Assembly: GCA_026129745.1 (NCBI GenBank) | Contig: JAHCHL010000003.1 | Coordinates: forward strand, 1 to 64,000 | DNA length: 64,000 bases | Reading direction: 5' to 3' | DNA from: Fimbriimonadales bacterium | GTDB taxonomy: Bacteria; Armatimonadota; Fimbriimonadia; Fimbriimonadales; ATM1 | Shown: positions 27,086 to 35,789 of the stretch, piece after piece | How the letters are laid out: every line of letters begins with the position of its first letter | Position numbering within the stretch: the first letter of the stretch is position 1 | Translations under genes and position numbers: made by a program | Notes under the pieces: generated by a model | What the model saw: the letters and a program-made list of their open reading frames with translations, nothing else | What the model was told of the DNA's origin: nothing | Databases searched by the model: none

Positions 27086-27526
27086 ATGCAAGGCCGAGTC
27101 GTTTCCGTCCGATTTAAGCCGGAGAGAGGGCGAATGCAAGAGGCAGAGAGCCTCAATCTCATTGCTGAGAAGGGAATTGAGGGGGATTTCTATTTGGGCA
27201 GCCCCGATCGTCAAGTACTGTTGCTCGATCAAACGACGCTCGATGAATTCGGCTACCAACCTGGCGATCTCCGCGAGCAGATTTTGGTTGACTTCGAGGG
27301 TTTGCAAAGCCTTGAAGTGGGAAGCACCCTTTCGATTGGGGAGGCGAAGGTTCAGGTTACGATGGACTGCGCTCCTTGCCTGCACATGGCAGATACCCTC
27401 GGCGAGCCGGGCCAAGAGTTCGTCCAAAAGCTCATGGGGCGACGAGGCATGCTTGGTGTAGTGGTCGAGAGCGGCTCCGTTAGAGCCGGTGACACGGTCG
27501 CTGTTGAGGTGCCTGCCGGGGCATGA
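27086..27526 (+). CDS. MOSC-domain protein
   Basis: This 146-residue protein belongs to the MOSC family (molybdenum cofactor sulfurase C-terminal domain), which handles sulfur or molybdenum cofactor. Visible features are EKGIEGDFYLGSPDRQVLL, LREQILVDFEGL and the CxxC pair C95/C98 in DCAPCLHM, where the first Cys is the family active-site position. ATG 27086 fits the family start; a TAGACT box ends 7 bases before it, again a leaderless-type arrangement without a ribosome binding site. The stop overlaps the next gene by 4 bases (ATGA). Confidence 0.85.
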   Translation: MQGRVVSVRFKPERGRMQEAESLNLIAEKGIEGDFYLGSPDRQVLLLDQTTLDEFGYQPGDLREQILVDFEGLQSLEVGSTLSIGEAKVQVTMDCAPCLHMADTLGEPGQEFVQKLMGRRGMLGVVVESGSVRAGDTVAVEVPAGA

Positions 27527-27828
27527 GCGAGTCTCGGCGCCCAGACTGGCTCGGGCTTGTTTTGGGCCTTGCCGTATTCTTGCTTGGGATCGCGATCCTC
27601 GTCTTCACGTTTCTGCAGGCAAGCGAATTCTTCGCCCAGTCGCCCGACAATGTGGTCAAGAAAGAAGACGTGGACGTCGCACAAGTGGGGAAGAACTTCG
27701 CCGACGTGATCCTCCAAATCGGGAAGCTGCTCGTAATGAGCGGAATCGGATCGATGATTAGCAGCAGAGGCGTTAGGATGTACCAGGCGGCAAGGCACCA
27801 AAGCGACAATCATACAAAGAATTCATAA
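27523..27828 (+). CDS. Small two-helix membrane protein
   Basis: This 101-residue protein has two hydrophobic helices: residues 9-31 (LGLVLGLAVFLLGIAILVFTF) and about 63-80 (VILQIGKLLVMSGIGSMISS). The polar stretch between them (QSPDNVVKKEDVDVAQVGKN) would face the periplasm. The C-terminus is basic. I know no family for it. It overlaps the MOSC gene by 4 bases and is therefore translationally coupled to it. Confidence 0.6.
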   Translation: MSESRRPDWLGLVLGLAVFLLGIAILVFTFLQASEFFAQSPDNVVKKEDVDVAQVGKNFADVILQIGKLLVMSGIGSMISSRGVRMYQAARHQSDNHTKNS

Positions 27829-27894
27829 GATTTCTCAGTTGGACCTTGACTCTCTCTCTTTAGTATAAACTTAGTACTGAAGAGGTTAGAAACT

Positions 27895-28446
27895 ATGAAG
27901 CAGTCTTGGCTCGTCTGGATGCTTTTGGCCCTGATTTGGCTCGCAATGGCCGGCTTCATGGCCTCGTCGGCTGAGTTTCGCACATGGCTTGATTCGCGAA
28001 ACGCCGAGCACTCGGATATGGGCCTCAAAAGGCATGAGCTCCCAGGTCGGGACCCGGCAATCGGGAGCAGAATAGGCTTGCCAGCATCTGACATCTACGA
28101 TCGTAAGATCGAACCGAGCAACTCTGATTCGAAAGTGCTTATCGCCTATTTGGCAAACTGCTCTGCTTGTCGGAAGGATGCAATCGCACCGGAGCTGCTT
28201 CCATTCGAAGACTTTGATCTCGTTATTGTTGTTCATTCGGATCTAAGTGAAGTCGACAACTTGAAAAACCTATTGCCAGAAAACGCCCGAATACTTATGG
28301 ATGAAGCCGGCAACATCGGAAAATCGCTGAACGCTTCCGCTCCTCCACGATACTATCTGTTGTCGGGAGAGCTGCGCTTGCTGGAAGTGCAACAGTTCAT
28401 AGGAGCCTTGCCGAGGTTCGTGAATTATGAGGAGCCGCAACTGTGA
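27895..28446 (+). CDS. Membrane-anchored thioredoxin-like protein
   Basis: This 183-residue protein has one N-terminal membrane helix (about 5-24) and a periplasmic domain. The segment KVLIAYLANCSACRKDAI carries a CxxC (CSAC) in the position of a thioredoxin active site, and ARILMDEAGNIGKSLNASAPPRYYLL matches the redoxin pattern where a Pro (cis-Pro position) follows; overall it resembles TlpA/AhpC-type redoxins. It is first in a four-gene unit with a pseudopilin, a cysteine-rich protein and another anchored protein, and overlaps the next gene by 4 bases. A role in disulfide handling for its neighbour is inference. AGAGG lies before the ATG. Confidence 0.65.
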   Translation: MKQSWLVWMLLALIWLAMAGFMASSAEFRTWLDSRNAEHSDMGLKRHELPGRDPAIGSRIGLPASDIYDRKIEPSNSDSKVLIAYLANCSACRKDAIAPELLPFEDFDLVIVVHSDLSEVDNLKNLLPENARILMDEAGNIGKSLNASAPPRYYLLSGELRLLEVQQFIGALPRFVNYEEPQL

Positions 28447-29042
28447 AAGATCGAGCGCGCGGGCTTACCCTTCTCGAAGTTGCGATTGCTGTGACAGTGA
28501 TTGCGGCGATCGCAGTGATCACGGTAGTCGTGCTTTCGCGTGGCAAGTTCAGTCGAGACGATGCAGTTTGCAAGACAAAACTAAGTCAGCTAAACATTGC
28601 ATTAGGAGTCTATCGAGCTGCCTATGGCATCGAGGGTGAGGTTGTCGGGGCACCTGAGCGCTTAGGATTGCCACCGAGCTTGTTTCATTTGGGGCTTTCA
28701 AATGGGATGTCATGGCGAGAATATTTGCCAAGCATTCACTGTCCGAGAGCGTTCGCATCTGACTTGATAGGCGGAATGGCGCCGGTTGGATTCGGGTATG
28801 TGCCCAGCTCGGAAATTCCACTTCAAACCTGGCATGACGGTAATGTGCTGCTTAGAGGAAAGACTCCAGTGGCATTTTGTTTCTATCACAATCCACCCGG
28901 TCACGACCCTGATGATCCCAATCTTGAACATAGATTGAACATTCTGTTCTTAGATGGCAATGTAGGGCATGAGAAAGTCTTCGGAATGTCTGTCGAAGGT
29001 TTTCGGCTCGATACGTACAGTCGACTAAGATCGGAGCAGTAG
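28443..29042 (+). CDS. Pseudopilin in accessory cluster
   Basis: This 199-residue protein has a prepilin-type leader: MKDRARGLTLLEVAIAVTVI, with cleavage between G and L and a Glu at mature position 5. The C-terminal part has HRLNILFLDGNVGHEKV, where an H-x-x-x-x-x-x-x-DG-like end recalls the H-X9-DG signature in shortened form. It starts with GTG in a 4-base overlap with the redoxin-like gene. It is not closely similar to the three tandem pseudopilins at 7.4-10.9 kb and is probably specific to this cluster. Confidence 0.8.
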   Translation: MKDRARGLTLLEVAIAVTVIAAIAVITVVVLSRGKFSRDDAVCKTKLSQLNIALGVYRAAYGIEGEVVGAPERLGLPPSLFHLGLSNGMSWREYLPSIHCPRAFASDLIGGMAPVGFGYVPSSEIPLQTWHDGNVLLRGKTPVAFCFYHNPPGHDPDDPNLEHRLNILFLDGNVGHEKVFGMSVEGFRLDTYSRLRSEQ

Positions 29043-29067
29043 CGATAGGAGCAATGAAATCTGCAAA

Positions 29068-29478
29068 GTGAAACGGATGATAAAACGACTCTCCCTGGCA
29101 GGTTTAGGCATCTGTCTTGGACTGCTCGTCAATGCTCAACTCCCCCCAACAGGTTGCACAGCTTTTGGTGCCTGCTCTGACGCGCAATGTACTGGTACAG
29201 ATTGCTCGACGATAGAACTCAAATGCAAGTTTGGTGGCACCCAGGTCAGTCAGAACTATGTCTCGAAGTCGTGTTGTTCGTCACCTCCAGCTAATCCGAG
29301 GCATCCGTGGTACTGCTGCGAAACCAAGAACTATATGTATATCTGCAACAATGGAGGTGGGCTTGTATGTGACGGCATGCAAACGTTCGTCCGCAAAAAC
29401 TGTGCAAGGAATAGCTTGCTTCCCTACTGCCCATTGAGCGGAACTGGATGCGGCGGCCAGCCTGATCCGGAGCCTTAG
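29068..29478 (+). CDS. Cysteine-rich secreted protein
   Basis: This protein of up to 136 residues has a signal peptide (to about LLVNAQ) and then 14 Cys within about 110 residues, spaced in pairs (KSCCSS, WYCCET) and singles. Such spacing implies several disulfides in a small, stable extracellular fold. I recognise no toxin, lectin or known family. It lies between a pseudopilin and an anchored protein, after a thioredoxin-like protein, which suggests that disulfide formation matters. The start is unsure: GTG 29068 or ATG 29077, with an AGGAG about 16 bases upstream of the first. Confidence 0.65.
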   Translation: MKRMIKRLSLAGLGICLGLLVNAQLPPTGCTAFGACSDAQCTGTDCSTIELKCKFGGTQVSQNYVSKSCCSSPPANPRHPWYCCETKNYMYICNNGGGLVCDGMQTFVRKNCARNSLLPYCPLSGTGCGGQPDPEP

Positions 29479-29481
29479 CGC

Positions 29482-30099
29482 ATGGTCATCGAGCACAGTA
29501 AGAAATCCCGAGTGCGTCTTGTAATTGTGATCGTAACAATCGTTTTGATTGCAAGCGTTCTTGGCTATGTGTTGATTGCAATAAAAGAATCTCCAGACAA
29601 AGTGGCAGAACAAGTAGCGAAGGCATGGAGCGAAGGGAATGTAGAAGTGATCTTGCAGTACGCTCCAGCAGGTGAGATTGCGCTATTGCCAAAGGAGTCG
29701 TTTAGAAACGCTTACGAAAAGGTCGTTACTCAAGAACTGTCCGAACTTACACTCAATTCTGTAGAACGTTCAAATGAGGGGGCAACGTCAAGGTCGCGAA
29801 AGCAGCACACTTACATTGCTAATTATACGACAGGAAAGGGAGTTGAATTTGAGGCAGAATTTGTCGTTTTCTCTAACCATGAAGGAGTTGTCTGCGGGGC
29901 TCTCTCGACACTGTTCAGCATATATACGATGCACGCACTAACAGAGGGCGGATACGACGGCTCTTATCCTTCCTTTGTCAAGTTGCATTCACCGGCACAA
30001 GGAAGGATCGCAGCGATTCTGCGTCAATGCGGTATCAAAGAAGTCTACGACCCTACTGACGGCCGAACGATTCCGATTTCGGAATTCGAGCGAGAGTGA
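29482..30099 (+). CDS. Membrane-anchored protein of unknown function
   Basis: This 205-residue protein has a basic head, one membrane helix (about 11-33, LVIVIVTIVLIASVLGYVLIAI) and a soluble periplasmic domain of about 165 residues. No catalytic motif is visible. The domain has mixed helix and strand character (VAEQVAKAWSEGNVEVILQYA at the start, like the first helices of NTF2/SnoaL-like folds), but this is only a guess. It starts 3 bases after the cysteine-rich gene and closes the accessory cluster. Confidence 0.55.
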   Translation: MVIEHSKKSRVRLVIVIVTIVLIASVLGYVLIAIKESPDKVAEQVAKAWSEGNVEVILQYAPAGEIALLPKESFRNAYEKVVTQELSELTLNSVERSNEGATSRSRKQHTYIANYTTGKGVEFEAEFVVFSNHEGVVCGALSTLFSIYTMHALTEGGYDGSYPSFVKLHSPAQGRIAAILRQCGIKEVYDPTDGRTIPISEFERE

Positions 30100-30216
30100 C
30101 GCTCGAAAGCTCCTCGCCTGTCTGTCGTTGGCTCGATGTTCGGCAGCCTGGGCCGTTAGGTTGCACTGACCGGCAGGGCATCATCAAGACAGAACCCACC
30201 CAAGACCGATCGGGAG

Positions 30217-30250
30217 AATCTTGACGTTTAGGTCAAGATTGGCCCATAAT
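30217..30250 (+). promoter_or_regulatory. suf operon promoter and perfect dyad operator
   Basis: A perfect dyad with 9-bp arms (AATCTTGAC at 30217-30225, GTCAAGATT at 30232-30240) and a 6-base centre covers the -35 box TTGACG (30221-30226). The -10 box CATAAT lies at 30245-30250, spacer 18. The size and symmetry fit the operator of a dimeric winged-helix regulator, and the Rrf2 gene at the end of this operon is the obvious candidate. Confidence 0.75.
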
Positions 30251-30271
30251 ACGCGTAGTTAGAGATAGCCC

Positions 30272-31720
30272 ATGTCCACCGACACCCAGATACTCGAATC
30301 CGCCGCAGAGCGAGAGTACAAGTGGGGCTTCGTCACCGACATCGAGCAAGACACCCTGCCCCCTGGCCTGAATGAGGACGTCATCCGGTTCATCAGCGCC
30401 AAGAAGGGCGAACCGGAGTGGATGCTCGATTGGAGGCTGAAGGCCTACCGCCACTGGCTCACCATGAAAGAGCCGGATTGGCAGAACGTACACCACGAGC
30501 CGATCGACTACCAATCCATCGTCTACTACGCCGCACCGAAGTCGTCAGCCGATGGCCCCAAAAGCTTGGACGAAGTCGATCCCAAGCTCCTCGAAACCTA
30601 CGAAAAGCTCGGCATACCGCTCCACGAACGAGCGATTCTCGCCGGTGTCGCCGTCGACGCCGTATTCGACAGCGTCTCGGTCGCAACGACCTTTCAGGAG
30701 GAACTCAAGAAACACGGGATCATCTTTTGCTCGATGAGCGAAGCGATTCGCGAGCATCCCGAACTGGTGAAAGAGTATTTGGGTTCGGTCGTTCCCTATA
30801 CCGACAACTTCTTCGCGACATTGAACAGCGCGGTTTTCAGCGATGGTTCGTTCGTATACATTCCTAAAGGCGTTCGTTGCCCGATGGAACTTTCGACGTA
30901 TTTCCGTATCAACGCGCGCAACACCGGACAGTTCGAACGAACGCTGATCATCGCGGAAGAAGGCGCGTATGTCAGCTACCTCGAAGGCTGCACAGCGCCG
31001 ATGCGGGATGAAAACCAACTGCACGCCGCAGTGGTCGAACTCGTCGCTCTCGACCATGCGACGATCAAGTACTCGACGGTCCAAAACTGGTACCCGGGAG
31101 ACGAAAATGGCAAGGGCGGCATCTACAACTTCGTTACGAAGCGCGGCAAGTGCCAAGGAAAGGCATCGAAGATCTCTTGGACGCAAGTCGAAACCGGCTC
31201 TTCCATCACATGGAAGTATCCAAGCGTTCTGCTTATCGGTGACGATTCGGTCGGCGAGTTTTACTCCGTTGCGCTCACATCGCTGAGGCAACAAGCCGAC
31301 ACCGGCACGAAGATGATTCACATCGGCAAAAACACGAAGAGCACGATTGTGTCGAAAGGCATCTCTGCAAAGCTTGGGCAAAACACGTATCGCGGATTGG
31401 TGAAGATCAATCGGGGCGCGGAAAACGCACGAAACTATTCGCAATGCGACTCGATGCTGATCGGCGACAAGTGCGGCGCGCACACGTTCCCATATCTCGA
31501 AGTTCGCAACTCAACAGCGACCGTTGAGCACGAAGCGTCCACATCGAAGATCGGAGAAGATCAGATTTTCTATTGCAACTCGCGCGGAATCCCGACCGAA
31601 GATGCAGTTTCGATGATTGTAAACGGCTTCTGCAAAGAAGTTTTCCGCGAGCTTCCGATGGAGTTTGCGGTCGAGGCGCAGAAACTGCTTGCCGTCAGCC
31701 TCGAAGGAAGCGTCGGATAA
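30272..31720 (+). CDS. sufB: Fe-S cluster assembly scaffold SufB
   Basis: This 482-residue protein is the SufB part of the SufBCD scaffold on which Fe-S clusters are built. Diagnostic stretches include [59 protein letters not shown], and near the C-terminus [21 protein letters not shown]. Full length is normal. It is first in the suf operon, 22 bases after the -10 box with no obvious ribosome binding site (GATAGCCC precedes ATG). Confidence 0.97.
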   Translation: MSTDTQILESAAEREYKWGFVTDIEQDTLPPGLNEDVIRFISAKKGEPEWMLDWRLKAYRHWLTMKEPDWQNVHHEPIDYQSIVYYAAPKSSADGPKSLDEVDPKLLETYEKLGIPLHERAILAGVAVDAVFDSVSVATTFQEELKKHGIIFCSMSEAIREHPELVKEYLGSVVPYTDNFFATLNSAVFSDGSFVYIPKGVRCPMELSTYFRINARNTGQFERTLIIAEEGAYVSYLEGCTAPMRDENQLHAAVVELVALDHATIKYSTVQNWYPGDENGKGGIYNFVTKRGKCQGKASKISWTQVETGSSITWKYPSVLLIGDDSVGEFYSVALTSLRQQADTGTKMIHIGKNTKSTIVSKGISAKLGQNTYRGLVKINRGAENARNYSQCDSMLIGDKCGAHTFPYLEVRNSTATVEHEASTSKIGEDQIFYCNSRGIPTEDAVSMIVNGFCKEVFRELPMEFAVEAQKLLAVSLEGSVG

Positions 31721-31740
31721 ACAACAATTTGGAGAAAGGA

Positions 31741-32490
31741 ATGCTTGAAATAAAGAATCTGCATGCAGCAGTCGAAGGAAATGAAATCCTTCGCGGACTG
31801 TCACTGACAATCAACGCGGGAGAAGTTCACGCGATCATGGGCCCGAACGGCAGCGGCAAGAGCACGCTCGCCCAAGTGCTTGCAGGCAAGGATGACTACG
31901 ACATCACCGAAGGCGAAGTGACGTACCTCGGCAAAGACCTGCTTGAAATGGACCCGGAAGAGCGCGCTTGTGAAGGTGTCTTTCTCGCGTTCCAGTATCC
32001 GGTTCAGATTCCAGGAATAACGAACTCCTACTTCCTTCGCGCTGCTCTAAACGCGCAGCGAAAGCATCGGGGCGAACCTGAGCTCGACGCATTCGAATTC
32101 ATGGCGATGCTGAAAGAGAAAGCGAAGCTCGTCGACATCGATGAGTCATTTCTCAATCGCGCAGTCAACGAAGGTTTTTCCGGCGGAGAGAAAAAGCGAA
32201 ACGAGATTTTCCAAATGGCGGTCTTAGAGCCGAAGCTCTGCATTCTGGATGAAACGGACTCGGGCCTGGATATCGACGCGCTCAAGATCGTTGCGAACGG
32301 CGTAAACACGATGCGTTCGCCGGATCGCGCGATCCTCGTTGTCACGCACTATCAGCGCCTGCTCAATTACATCGTCCCCGATTTCGTGCACGTATTGGTC
32401 GATGGTCGAATCGCGAAGTCCGGCGGCAAGGAGCTTGCGCTCGAGCTTGAAGAGAAAGGATATGCCGAGTTCGAGGCGGCGACAGTCTGA
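31741..32490 (+). CDS. sufC: Fe-S assembly ATPase SufC
   Basis: This 249-residue ABC-type ATPase drives conformational change in SufBD. Walker A GPNGSGKST (about 34-42), the SufC-specific FLAFQYPVQIPGI, signature FSGGEKKRNEI and Walker B LCILDETDSGLDID are all intact. ATG 31741 follows a GGAGAAAGGA ribosome binding site; the frame is open much further upstream but only through sufB in another phase. The ATG of sufD overlaps its stop by one base (TGATG). Confidence 0.97.
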   Translation: MLEIKNLHAAVEGNEILRGLSLTINAGEVHAIMGPNGSGKSTLAQVLAGKDDYDITEGEVTYLGKDLLEMDPEERACEGVFLAFQYPVQIPGITNSYFLRAALNAQRKHRGEPELDAFEFMAMLKEKAKLVDIDESFLNRAVNEGFSGGEKKRNEIFQMAVLEPKLCILDETDSGLDIDALKIVANGVNTMRSPDRAILVVTHYQRLLNYIVPDFVHVLVDGRIAKSGGKELALELEEKGYAEFEAATV

Positions 32491-33791
32491 TGTTGGAGAC
32501 GCAAGAGAAACCGATCAAATTTGCGGAAGGCTGGAGCGCGCCTGCGGACACTTATCGCGAGCTTCGCGAGTCCGCGATGAGCAAGTTTCGTGAACTGGGA
32601 CTGCCGCACACGAAGCTCGAAGATTGGCGTTCGACGAGCATTCGCGATATCGTAGAAACCGATTTCAGCGATGAAGAACCGATGATTGGCGACATCGGGG
32701 CCATTCTCGAAACGATACCGCTTGCAGAGAACGCAGTCCTTGCTGTGTTTATCAACGGCAGGTTCTCTGCGCGTCACTCTAAAATCGACGAAATCGCATC
32801 GGGAGTTACGATCGCGCCGATTGCAAGCGCACAGCCGGATCGGCTCGGATCGGTCGCATCCTTCGAAAAAGATGCGTTTACGGCGCTCAATACGGCGCGA
32901 TTTTCCGACGGCCTGTACGTCCATGTGCCTCGCGAAACGGCATTTTCGAAGCCAATATTCGCAGTATTCATCGGTACTGGCGAGAAGCCCGTCGTTGTCC
33001 ACCAGCGAGTGTTGGCGATCATCGAGGAAAGTGCGGAAGCGACGCTGATCGAAACGCACGTAGTTCCAAACGGACAAAGAGCGTTCATCAACTCGGTGAC
33101 AGAGTGCATCGTCGGGTCAAGCGCAAAGTTCGATCATGCGAAGCTGCAAATCGGAAGCACCGACGCCTTTCATATTACGCACTTCCAAGCTGAAGCAGGA
33201 GAACAATCTCGCATTCATCAAACCAATGTCACGCTGGGTGGGTCGATAGTCAGAAACGATTCGAGAGCAGTTCTGAACGGCGAGTTTGCAGAAGTAACGC
33301 TAAACGGTCTTTACGTCGCGACCGGTACGCAGCATATCGATAACCACACGACGCTCGATCATGCGAAAGCAAACTGCCCAAGCTTCGAGCTTTACAAAGG
33401 CGTTCTCGATGACAAAGCGACCGGCGTTTTCCGAGGCCGAATCATCGTGCGTCAGGATGCGCAAAAGACGGACTCAAAGCAGTCGAACATGAATCTCATT
33501 CTGTCCGACGATGCTACAGCATTCAGCAAACCGCAACTCGAGATCTTTGCAGACGATGTGAAGTGCACGCACGGAGCAACCATCGGGAAGATTGACGAAG
33601 AGGCTCTCTTTTACTTGCGGTCGCGAGGAATTCCGGTCCAGTCCGGAAGGCACCTACTCACTTACGCCTTTGCAAGCGACGTGCTCGCAGACTTTCCAGT
33701 CGAAGAAGTCAAAGAAAAGCTGGAAGCGCTGCTGTTTGCGCGGTTTACGTCGGAAGGCGAGTTGCCGAATAACCATGACAAGCGTGCGTGA
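32490..33791 (+). CDS. sufD: Fe-S assembly protein SufD
   Basis: This 433-residue partner of SufB in the SufBC2D complex has the usual beta-helix core (NVTLGGSIVRNDSRAVLNGEFAEVTLNGLY) with the conserved HIDNHTTLDHAKANCPS stretch, and ends with the SufBD C-terminal motif SRGIPVQSGRHLLTYAFASDVL. The key His in DNHT and the Cys in the core are seen. Translation is coupled to sufC (one-base overlap), and its last 17 bases overlap the start of sufS. Confidence 0.95.
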   Translation: MLETQEKPIKFAEGWSAPADTYRELRESAMSKFRELGLPHTKLEDWRSTSIRDIVETDFSDEEPMIGDIGAILETIPLAENAVLAVFINGRFSARHSKIDEIASGVTIAPIASAQPDRLGSVASFEKDAFTALNTARFSDGLYVHVPRETAFSKPIFAVFIGTGEKPVVVHQRVLAIIEESAEATLIETHVVPNGQRAFINSVTECIVGSSAKFDHAKLQIGSTDAFHITHFQAEAGEQSRIHQTNVTLGGSIVRNDSRAVLNGEFAEVTLNGLYVATGTQHIDNHTTLDHAKANCPSFELYKGVLDDKATGVFRGRIIVRQDAQKTDSKQSNMNLILSDDATAFSKPQLEIFADDVKCTHGATIGKIDEEALFYLRSRGIPVQSGRHLLTYAFASDVLADFPVEEVKEKLEALLFARFTSEGELPNNHDKRA

Positions 33792-34998
33792 TGCCGTTTC
33801 GTTCGATGTTGAACGCATTCGCCGGGACTTCCCGATTCTCGGCAAAGGCATAGCGTATCTCGACAACGCGGCAACCACACAAAAGCCTCAACGAGTCATC
33901 GATCGAATCACTCGATTCTATCGAGAGCAGAATGGCAACGTGCACCGAGGAGTTCACGACCTAAGCGTAATGGCTACGCGCGAGTATGAAGGCGCCCGGC
34001 AGCGCATTGCAAAAGATATCAATGCAAAGTCTGAGCGCGAAATTGTCTTTGTGCGTGGCACAACGGAAGCGATCAATCTCGTCGCACAATCGTTTGTAAG
34101 GCCAAAGCTCAAGCAGGGGTCTCGAGTTCTGATTACTGCGATGGAGCATCACTCCAATATCGTCCCGTGGCAAGCGATTTGCGGCGAGACAGGCGCGAAA
34201 CTCGATGTCGCCCCGATAGACGACAACGGGGATGTGGTGCTCGAAGCATTCGACCGACTTGTTAGAAAGGGTCCCGTCATTGCGTCATTCGCGTCAGTGT
34301 CGAATGCGCTCGGAACCGTCAATCCGATCAAAGAGATGATCGAGATGTGCAAGTCCAATGGAGTGCCGACACTCATCGACGGCGCACAGTCTGTTCCACA
34401 CACACGGGTCGATGTTCGCGACATCGACTGCGATTTCTTTGCATTCTCATCGCACAAAGCGTTCGGACCGACCGGTATCGGCGCGCTTTACGGCCGTGAA
34501 GAGCTGCTCAATGCGATGCAGCCTTATCAGTACGGCGGAGACATGATCTTGTATGTCAGCTTCGAGCACACGGAGTACGCTCCGTCGCCTGCCAGATTCG
34601 AAGCAGGTACGCCGCATATCGCCGGCGCGATCGGAATGGCTGAAGCGATCGACTATGTACGAGAGATTGGCGATTTCCGCCTTCACGAGAACCGCCTTAT
34701 CGATTCCGCTGTGCAACGATTGCATGAAATCGATGGCGTGCGCTTGGTTGGAATGCCGAAGCGAAGAATGGGCGTTGTGTCGTTCCTTCTCGATGGCGTG
34801 CATCCGCATGATGTCGGCACAATTCTAAACGAGAGCGGAGTCGCAATCAGAGCGGGACATCACTGCGCGCAGCCGCTGATGCATCGATTCGACATTCCCG
34901 GAACGTGCCGCGCATCGTTCGCCTTCTATAATAATGAGGCGGAAGTCGATGCACTCATAGCAGGTGTCAGAAAAGCGAAAGAGGTCTTCAGTCAATGA
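33775..34998 (+). CDS. sufS: Cysteine desulfurase SufS
   Basis: This 407-residue PLP enzyme takes sulfur from cysteine for cluster assembly. PLP is bound by K228 in FSSHKAFGPTGIG; the persulfide Cys is C364 in RAGHHCAQPLM; LDNAATTQKP near residue 29 is typical of SufS-type (group II) enzymes. ATG 33775 lies inside the end of sufD and matches the family start, whereas the much longer open frame merely shadows sufD. It overlaps sufU by 4 bases, its normal sulfur acceptor. Confidence 0.95.
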   Translation: MTSVRDAVSFDVERIRRDFPILGKGIAYLDNAATTQKPQRVIDRITRFYREQNGNVHRGVHDLSVMATREYEGARQRIAKDINAKSEREIVFVRGTTEAINLVAQSFVRPKLKQGSRVLITAMEHHSNIVPWQAICGETGAKLDVAPIDDNGDVVLEAFDRLVRKGPVIASFASVSNALGTVNPIKEMIEMCKSNGVPTLIDGAQSVPHTRVDVRDIDCDFFAFSSHKAFGPTGIGALYGREELLNAMQPYQYGGDMILYVSFEHTEYAPSPARFEAGTPHIAGAIGMAEAIDYVREIGDFRLHENRLIDSAVQRLHEIDGVRLVGMPKRRMGVVSFLLDGVHPHDVGTILNESGVAIRAGHHCAQPLMHRFDIPGTCRASFAFYNNEAEVDALIAGVRKAKEVFSQ

Positions 34999-35456
34999 GC
35001 CAGTTGACAGAACTCTACCAAGAAGTCATCCTTGATCATTATCGCAACCCGCGAAATGCGAAGCCAATCGAGAAGGAAACGCACTCGGCAGAGGGACACA
35101 ATCCGCTTTGCGGCGACGATGTCGAAGTGCACCTGCTGATTGAAGATGGGGTTGTTGCAGATGTCTCTGTGCGCGGTGTTGGTTGTGCGATTTCGACAGC
35201 ATCTTCGAGTTTGATGAGCGAAGCGATTCGAGGTAAAAGCCTCGATGAAGTCGAACAGATGTTCGAAAGGTTTCATGCCATGGTTACATCACCAATCGAT
35301 GCACCGGCGCCAATCGACGGACTCGGAAAACTTGAAGTGTTGGCCGGCGTTCGCAATTATCCGGTCAGAATCAAGTGCGCGACCCTTCCCTGGCACGCAT
35401 TGAAGTCTGCAATTGCAGGATCGAGCGAGCCTGTGACGACGGAGGCAGGTGAATGA
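34995..35456 (+). CDS. sufU: Zinc-dependent sulfurtransferase SufU
   Basis: This 153-residue protein accepts persulfide sulfur from SufS and delivers it to SufBCD. The zinc site residues are C39 and D41 in NPLCGDD, C64 in GVGCAISTAS and C128 in RIKCATLPWHAL. The 18-residue insert between C64 and C128 that distinguishes SufU from IscU is present (MSEAIRGKSLDEVEQMF region). This form pairs with SufS lacking a SufE, as here. It overlaps the next gene by 4 bases. Confidence 0.93.
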   Translation: MSQLTELYQEVILDHYRNPRNAKPIEKETHSAEGHNPLCGDDVEVHLLIEDGVVADVSVRGVGCAISTASSSLMSEAIRGKSLDEVEQMFERFHAMVTSPIDAPAPIDGLGKLEVLAGVRNYPVRIKCATLPWHALKSAIAGSSEPVTTEAGE

Positions 35457-35785
35457 GCGACCCTATTGCCGACTTTCAGTCGCGAGTGCTCCAAGGCGAG
35501 GTCATCGAAGCGCTAAGAATGGTCTTCGACCCGGAGATACCCGTCAACATTTATGATCTCGGGTTGATCTACGAGGTGCAAGTGCAGGAAGGCAACAAAG
35601 TGCACGTCAAAATGACGCTGACTTCACCGGCCTGCCCTGTCGCCGGATCATTGCCAGGAGAAGTCGAAGAGAAGGTTCGTTCTGTCGAAGGCGTCACAGA
35701 CGCTTCTGTCGAATTGGTGTGGGAGCCACCTTGGGATATCTCGATGATCCCTGAACCGATACGCATGGACTTAGGACTTTGGTGA
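35453..35785 (+). CDS. DUF59/MIP18-family Fe-S protein (SufT-like)
   Basis: This 110-residue protein carries the DUF59 signature FDPEIPVNIYDLGLIYEV and, further on, MTLTSPACPVAGSLPGEV with its conserved Cys. It matches the PaaD/SufT family found in suf operons, which helps target or mature Fe-S proteins. Full length is usual. Translation is coupled to sufU (ATGA overlap), and the Rrf2 gene begins 4 bases after its stop. Confidence 0.92.
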   Translation: MSDPIADFQSRVLQGEVIEALRMVFDPEIPVNIYDLGLIYEVQVQEGNKVHVKMTLTSPACPVAGSLPGEVEEKVRSVEGVTDASVELVWEPPWDISMIPEPIRMDLGLW

Positions 35786-35789
35786 AACG

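Noticed and set aside
30545-31483. 312-codon minus-strand ORF opposite sufB
   Set aside because: It is antisense to a conserved gene and has no start signal.
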